Assembly (NCBI GenBank): GCA_946406585.1
Contig: CAMJLI010000084.1
Location: 1 to 8,308 of the forward strand
Length of the DNA: 8,308 nt
Source of the DNA: an uncultured Prevotellaceae bacterium
GTDB taxonomy: Bacteria; Bacteroidota; Bacteroidia; Bacteroidales; Bacteroidaceae
Direction of reading: 5' to 3'
Position numbers and translations under genes: made by a program. Within the stretch, counting starts at the first letter, position 1; the number at the start of each line of letters is the position of its first letter. Below are positions 5,923 through 8,308 of this stretch, piece after piece. The notes below the pieces were generated by a model. The model was not told the DNA's origin. It saw only the letters and a list, made by a program, of their open reading frames with translations, and did not search any database.

Positions 5923-6792
5923 ATGGACAAAAGGAGAAAAGAAACATTCATGGTACGCTTCGCCAGCGTGGGTTTTTCCATTCTGGCCTTGGCAATCTTC
6001 AGGCCTCTTGGCTTGGATGCGTTAGGGTGGATGATGCCTATGCATCTCATTGCCATATGGGTGTTGGGCACGGGTATCTGCTATATAACGGAAACCATCT
6101 TGACATATCTTTTCAACATGCCATCCTCTTTGGAAAAAGGTGTAGGATACATCATCCACCGCAACCTATGGTTCCAGATAGTAAACACTCCATTGGTGGC
6201 ACTGATGGTGTGTACATACCTGCATTTCCTAATTGGCGGAACAGTTGAAGACGAGCCTCTTTCATGGAAGGGGTATCTTCAGACGCTTCTTGTCTTGGCT
6301 TTCTGCTCCTTTGCCATCGGACTTTATTGGCGATACAAGTTCCGCAGCCGCTATCTGGCAGCAGAACTGGAGGAGACAAAGAATTTGAACGAACAGTTGA
6401 TGAAGTCCCAAACTTCAGAAGATGTAGCGCTGCCTTCATCAACCATAACCCTCATGGGCACAACTAACGAATCGGTCACTCTTGAGATTGACCAACTCAT
6501 GTATATTGAGGCTGTGGGAAATTATGTGAAAGTCTATCAGTTCAAGAATGGCGAAGTGCATGCCGACATGCTTCGTGCCACTTCAAAGCAGATGGAAAAC
6601 GACTTGCGCGGCTATCCTATGATTGTACGTTGTCATCGTGCTTTCCTTGTAAATCTTGGACAGGTGGACCATCTCGTGTCACATTCCGGCTCCATGCAAC
6701 TTTTCATGAAACACAGCAGCGAGTCACTCCCTGTCTCGCGCAGCAACATGGCAAATGTAAAGGAGGCCATCAATGGCATGACCTCCATTTGA
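5923..6792 (+). CDS. Membrane-anchored LytTR-family transcriptional regulator
   Basis: The protein has 289 residues and joins a four-helix membrane domain to a DNA-binding domain. Predicted helices lie at about 11-30, 38-64, 85-107 and 118-136. A charged helical linker (about 140-165, containing AAELEETKNLNEQL) follows, probably a coiled coil for dimerisation. The C-terminal LytTR domain (about 172-285) shows the family marks YIEAVGNYVKVY and IVRCHRAFLVNLGQVDHL. There is no receiver domain, so it is not a classical response regulator; the membrane part is the likely signal input. The start at 5923 is the longest choice. The ATG at 5950 (MVRFASVGF) is a real alternative, because it is preceded by AAGGAG (5931-5936, rather distant at 13 bases) and sits better with the -7 box. 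It is transcribed divergently from the LiaF-like gene, its probable target or partner, and converges with the PAP2 gene, leaving 24 bases between their stop codons. Confidence 0.9.
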   Translation: MDKRRKETFMVRFASVGFSILALAIFRPLGLDALGWMMPMHLIAIWVLGTGICYITETILTYLFNMPSSLEKGVGYIIHRNLWFQIVNTPLVALMVCTYLHFLIGGTVEDEPLSWKGYLQTLLVLAFCSFAIGLYWRYKFRSRYLAAELEETKNLNEQLMKSQTSEDVALPSSTITLMGTTNESVTLEIDQLMYIEAVGNYVKVYQFKNGEVHADMLRATSKQMENDLRGYPMIVRCHRAFLVNLGQVDHLVSHSGSMQLFMKHSSESLPVSRSNMANVKEAINGMTSI

Positions 6793-6816
6793 TTTCATTC
6801 TGTAATTTGCAATTTA

Positions 6817-8308
6817 TTAGAACTGGATGGAGAAAGATGCGCCAAGTACAAATTGGCTCATGTTTTTCTTTGTCTTGACGACTATCGGCTCAACGCTGGA
6901 GCCAAACACGTTGTTGAGCATAATTAAGTCGGGACATGCCTTGAATGTGTAATGTTCGGGGTCATATTCCAAGGTGTAGGTCTTTTTGGTGAAGTCGTAG
7001 TCGCAGAACACTTTCCAACAGAAGTTGCCATTATAGGCGTATGTGAGTGAAATGCCAGTGCCCCATTTTGTGCTGTTGTCGCCAGAGACAGTGGCAAAGG
7101 CCCATTCCTCATCGTATGATTCGTTTTTGTCATAGAAACGCATGTTGTCAATATCGTATATTTCTCCATTCCTTACACTGAGGTCAAAATCAAATCCTTT
7201 TGATTGGCCTTTGAAGCGAGCATCGATTTCGAGAGCTTGCATGACGCTGCGTCCAATTAACAATTTGGAACCTAGGGCCAACCTGTTGTTTATGGGGAAG
7301 TTGAAATATAGACCCACGTCGCCGGCAAATTCTGTCAGGTGGTCACTCTTGATGGAAATTTCCTTCTCCTCAATCATGTCGGAAATTTTGCCGTCAATTA
7401 CAAAACCATCATTGTCACCCGGCTTTCTATCTATTTCTTTTAGTCCATCTATGACATCTTGTATCTCATTTTCTGAAATCTTCATGAAGTTGTTCCATCC
7501 ATTGATAGGTGATGATCGAACACGCAGTCTTCCTCCCACTCCTACATAAGTATTTAGGAAATAGGCACCTTCAGCCTGTACCACAGTAGCAGAGCGGAAT
7601 TTCAGTTTTATGGCTTTATCGTCGGTAAGTAATACATCATCGTTTGAAAAATTCAGTTCCTTGGAACCGAATCCGATACCCATTGACACATCAAAGAATG
7701 ATGGATGCTTTCGCGACAGGTCGGGGTAGGAGTTGAGCGGACTGTTCAGCAGATGTCGCCCTTTGTAAATGATGTCACTGAGCAAATATCCCAGTTCACC
7801 CGACATGATGCCAATGCCTGCCCCAGAGAGCACATCACTCACCCAGTGGCGGTTGTTGAGCACGCGCATGATTCCAGTGGCAGTGGCTGCTCCATATCCT
7901 GCAACGGAGTACCATGGTGATTTGGTCAATCCATATTCTTTGTGCAGGATGGTTGCTCCAACGAAAGCCGTTGCGGTATGTCCAGACGGCCATGAGTTGG
8001 CAGTGCTACCATCGGGGCGCATTTCTGAAGCAGTGTATTTTATTCCATTGACAAATCCTGCCATTATGCCGTATGAAAAGGCTGCCGACACGCCAAGTCG
8101 TTGCCAGTCGGAGCGGCTCTCCACCCCGCCAACTTTCAATCCAAGTGTCAAGGCTGGTGAGAAGAACTGCAAATAGTCGTCGATTTTGGTCTTGAATTCA
8201 GTCACAAGGCGGGTCTTCGCTGGAGAGTTCTTGTAATCCTGACGGAAAGCTTCCTTCTCTCCCTTTGCTATGATGCCAGCAACAAAAATGGGGACTCCAA
8301 CCCACGAC
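6817..8308 (-). CDS. PAP2-family phosphatase with C-terminal beta-barrel-like domain (5' end outside window)
   Basis: This is a phosphatidic-acid-phosphatase-type enzyme, expected to remove phosphate from a lipid or lipid-linked substrate at the membrane or periplasm. All three PAP2 motifs are present: K-x6-RP (KYTASEMRP, codons about 8014-8040), PSGH (7978-7989) and R-x5-H-x3-D (RVLNNRHWVSD, with the catalytic His at 7846-7848 and Asp at 7834-7836); the Ser before that Arg is replaced by Met. The frame stays open to the window edge. A GTG at 8203-8205 is not the start, because the 34 codons upstream encode a fitting sequence with a hydrophobic stretch (SWVGVPIFVAGIIAKGEKEA). After the PAP2 core, about 280 residues rich in alternating strands end in LGASFSIQF, with a terminal Phe like outer-membrane barrel proteins. 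At least 496 residues are visible. The lipid substrate cannot be named. Confidence 0.9.
   Translation of the reverse strand, partial: SWVGVPIFVAGIIAKGEKEAFRQDYKNSPAKTRLVTEFKTKIDDYLQFFSPALTLGLKVGGVESRSDWQRLGVSAAFSYGIMAGFVNGIKYTASEMRPDGSTANSWPSGHTATAFVGATILHKEYGLTKSPWYSVAGYGAATATGIMRVLNNRHWVSDVLSGAGIGIMSGELGYLLSDIIYKGRHLLNSPLNSYPDLSRKHPSFFDVSMGIGFGSKELNFSNDDVLLTDDKAIKLKFRSATVVQAEGAYFLNTYVGVGGRLRVRSSPINGWNNFMKISENEIQDVIDGLKEIDRKPGDNDGFVIDGKISDMIEEKEISIKSDHLTEFAGDVGLYFNFPINNRLALGSKLLIGRSVMQALEIDARFKGQSKGFDFDLSVRNGEIYDIDNMRFYDKNESYDEEWAFATVSGDNSTKWGTGISLTYAYNGNFCWKVFCDYDFTKKTYTLEYDPEHYTFKACPDLIMLNNVFGSSVEPIVVKTKKNMSQFVLGASFSIQF

Noticed and set aside
5687..6025. Plus-strand open frame of 112 codons across the divergent promoter region
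   Set aside because: It covers the LiaF-like promoter and enters the LytTR gene in another frame; it is explained by overlap.
6793..6816. Possible bidirectional terminator between the LytTR and PAP2 genes
   Set aside because: The 24 bases contain no stem of useful length or U-tract.
7142..8176. Plus-strand open frames opposite the PAP2 gene
   Set aside because: All lie antisense to conserved PAP2 motifs and barrel strands and have no independent support.

Overview
The window looks like chromosomal DNA from the Bacteroidota, most likely a Prevotella-like member of the Bacteroidales. Three things point there. The promoters have the form TTG-N20-TAnnTTTG. Gene starts have A-rich leaders and almost no Shine-Dalgarno sequences. 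The gene families also fit: a TonB-type receptor with an N-terminal carboxypeptidase-regulatory-like domain, a membrane-bound LytTR regulator, an ECF sigma factor followed by a membrane protein, and a PAP2 phosphatase with a beta-barrel-like tail. No RNA genes, CRISPR arrays, insertion sequences or attachment sites were seen. No stretch longer than about 165 bases lacks a gene.

Seven protein-coding genes can be supported, plus a partial eighth at the right edge being excluded from none: in order, a secreted or anchored C45/choloylglycine-like amide hydrolase (17-1096, -), an outer-membrane TonB-dependent-receptor-like protein (1240-3606, -), a 60-residue two-helix membrane protein (3726-3908, -), a 202-residue four-helix membrane protein (3988-4596, -), an ECF sigma factor (4611-5102, -), a LiaF-like membrane protein (5188-5760, -), a divergent membrane-anchored LytTR regulator (5923-6792, +) and a PAP2 phosphatase whose 5' end lies outside the window (6817-8308, -). 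That makes seven complete genes and one partial gene.

The centre (about 3726-6792) reads as a cell-envelope sensing and regulation cluster. The LiaF-like gene, the sigma gene, the four-helix protein and the 60-residue protein all run leftward. The LytTR regulator diverges from them across a 162-base intergenic region. That region holds a well-formed promoter for the LiaF-like gene, overlapped by a repeated palindromic motif and a second inverted repeat that look like operators. The 60-residue protein is a paralogue of the membrane half of the LiaF-like protein and lacks its sensory beta domain. This suggests a partner or competitor in the same system.

The receptor gene and the hydrolase gene follow on the same strand. 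The receptor has no clear promoter of its own and may be a cluster output or part of the transcript. The hydrolase has a promoter within a structured intergenic region. The functional links among these genes are inferred from layout and family knowledge, not demonstrated.
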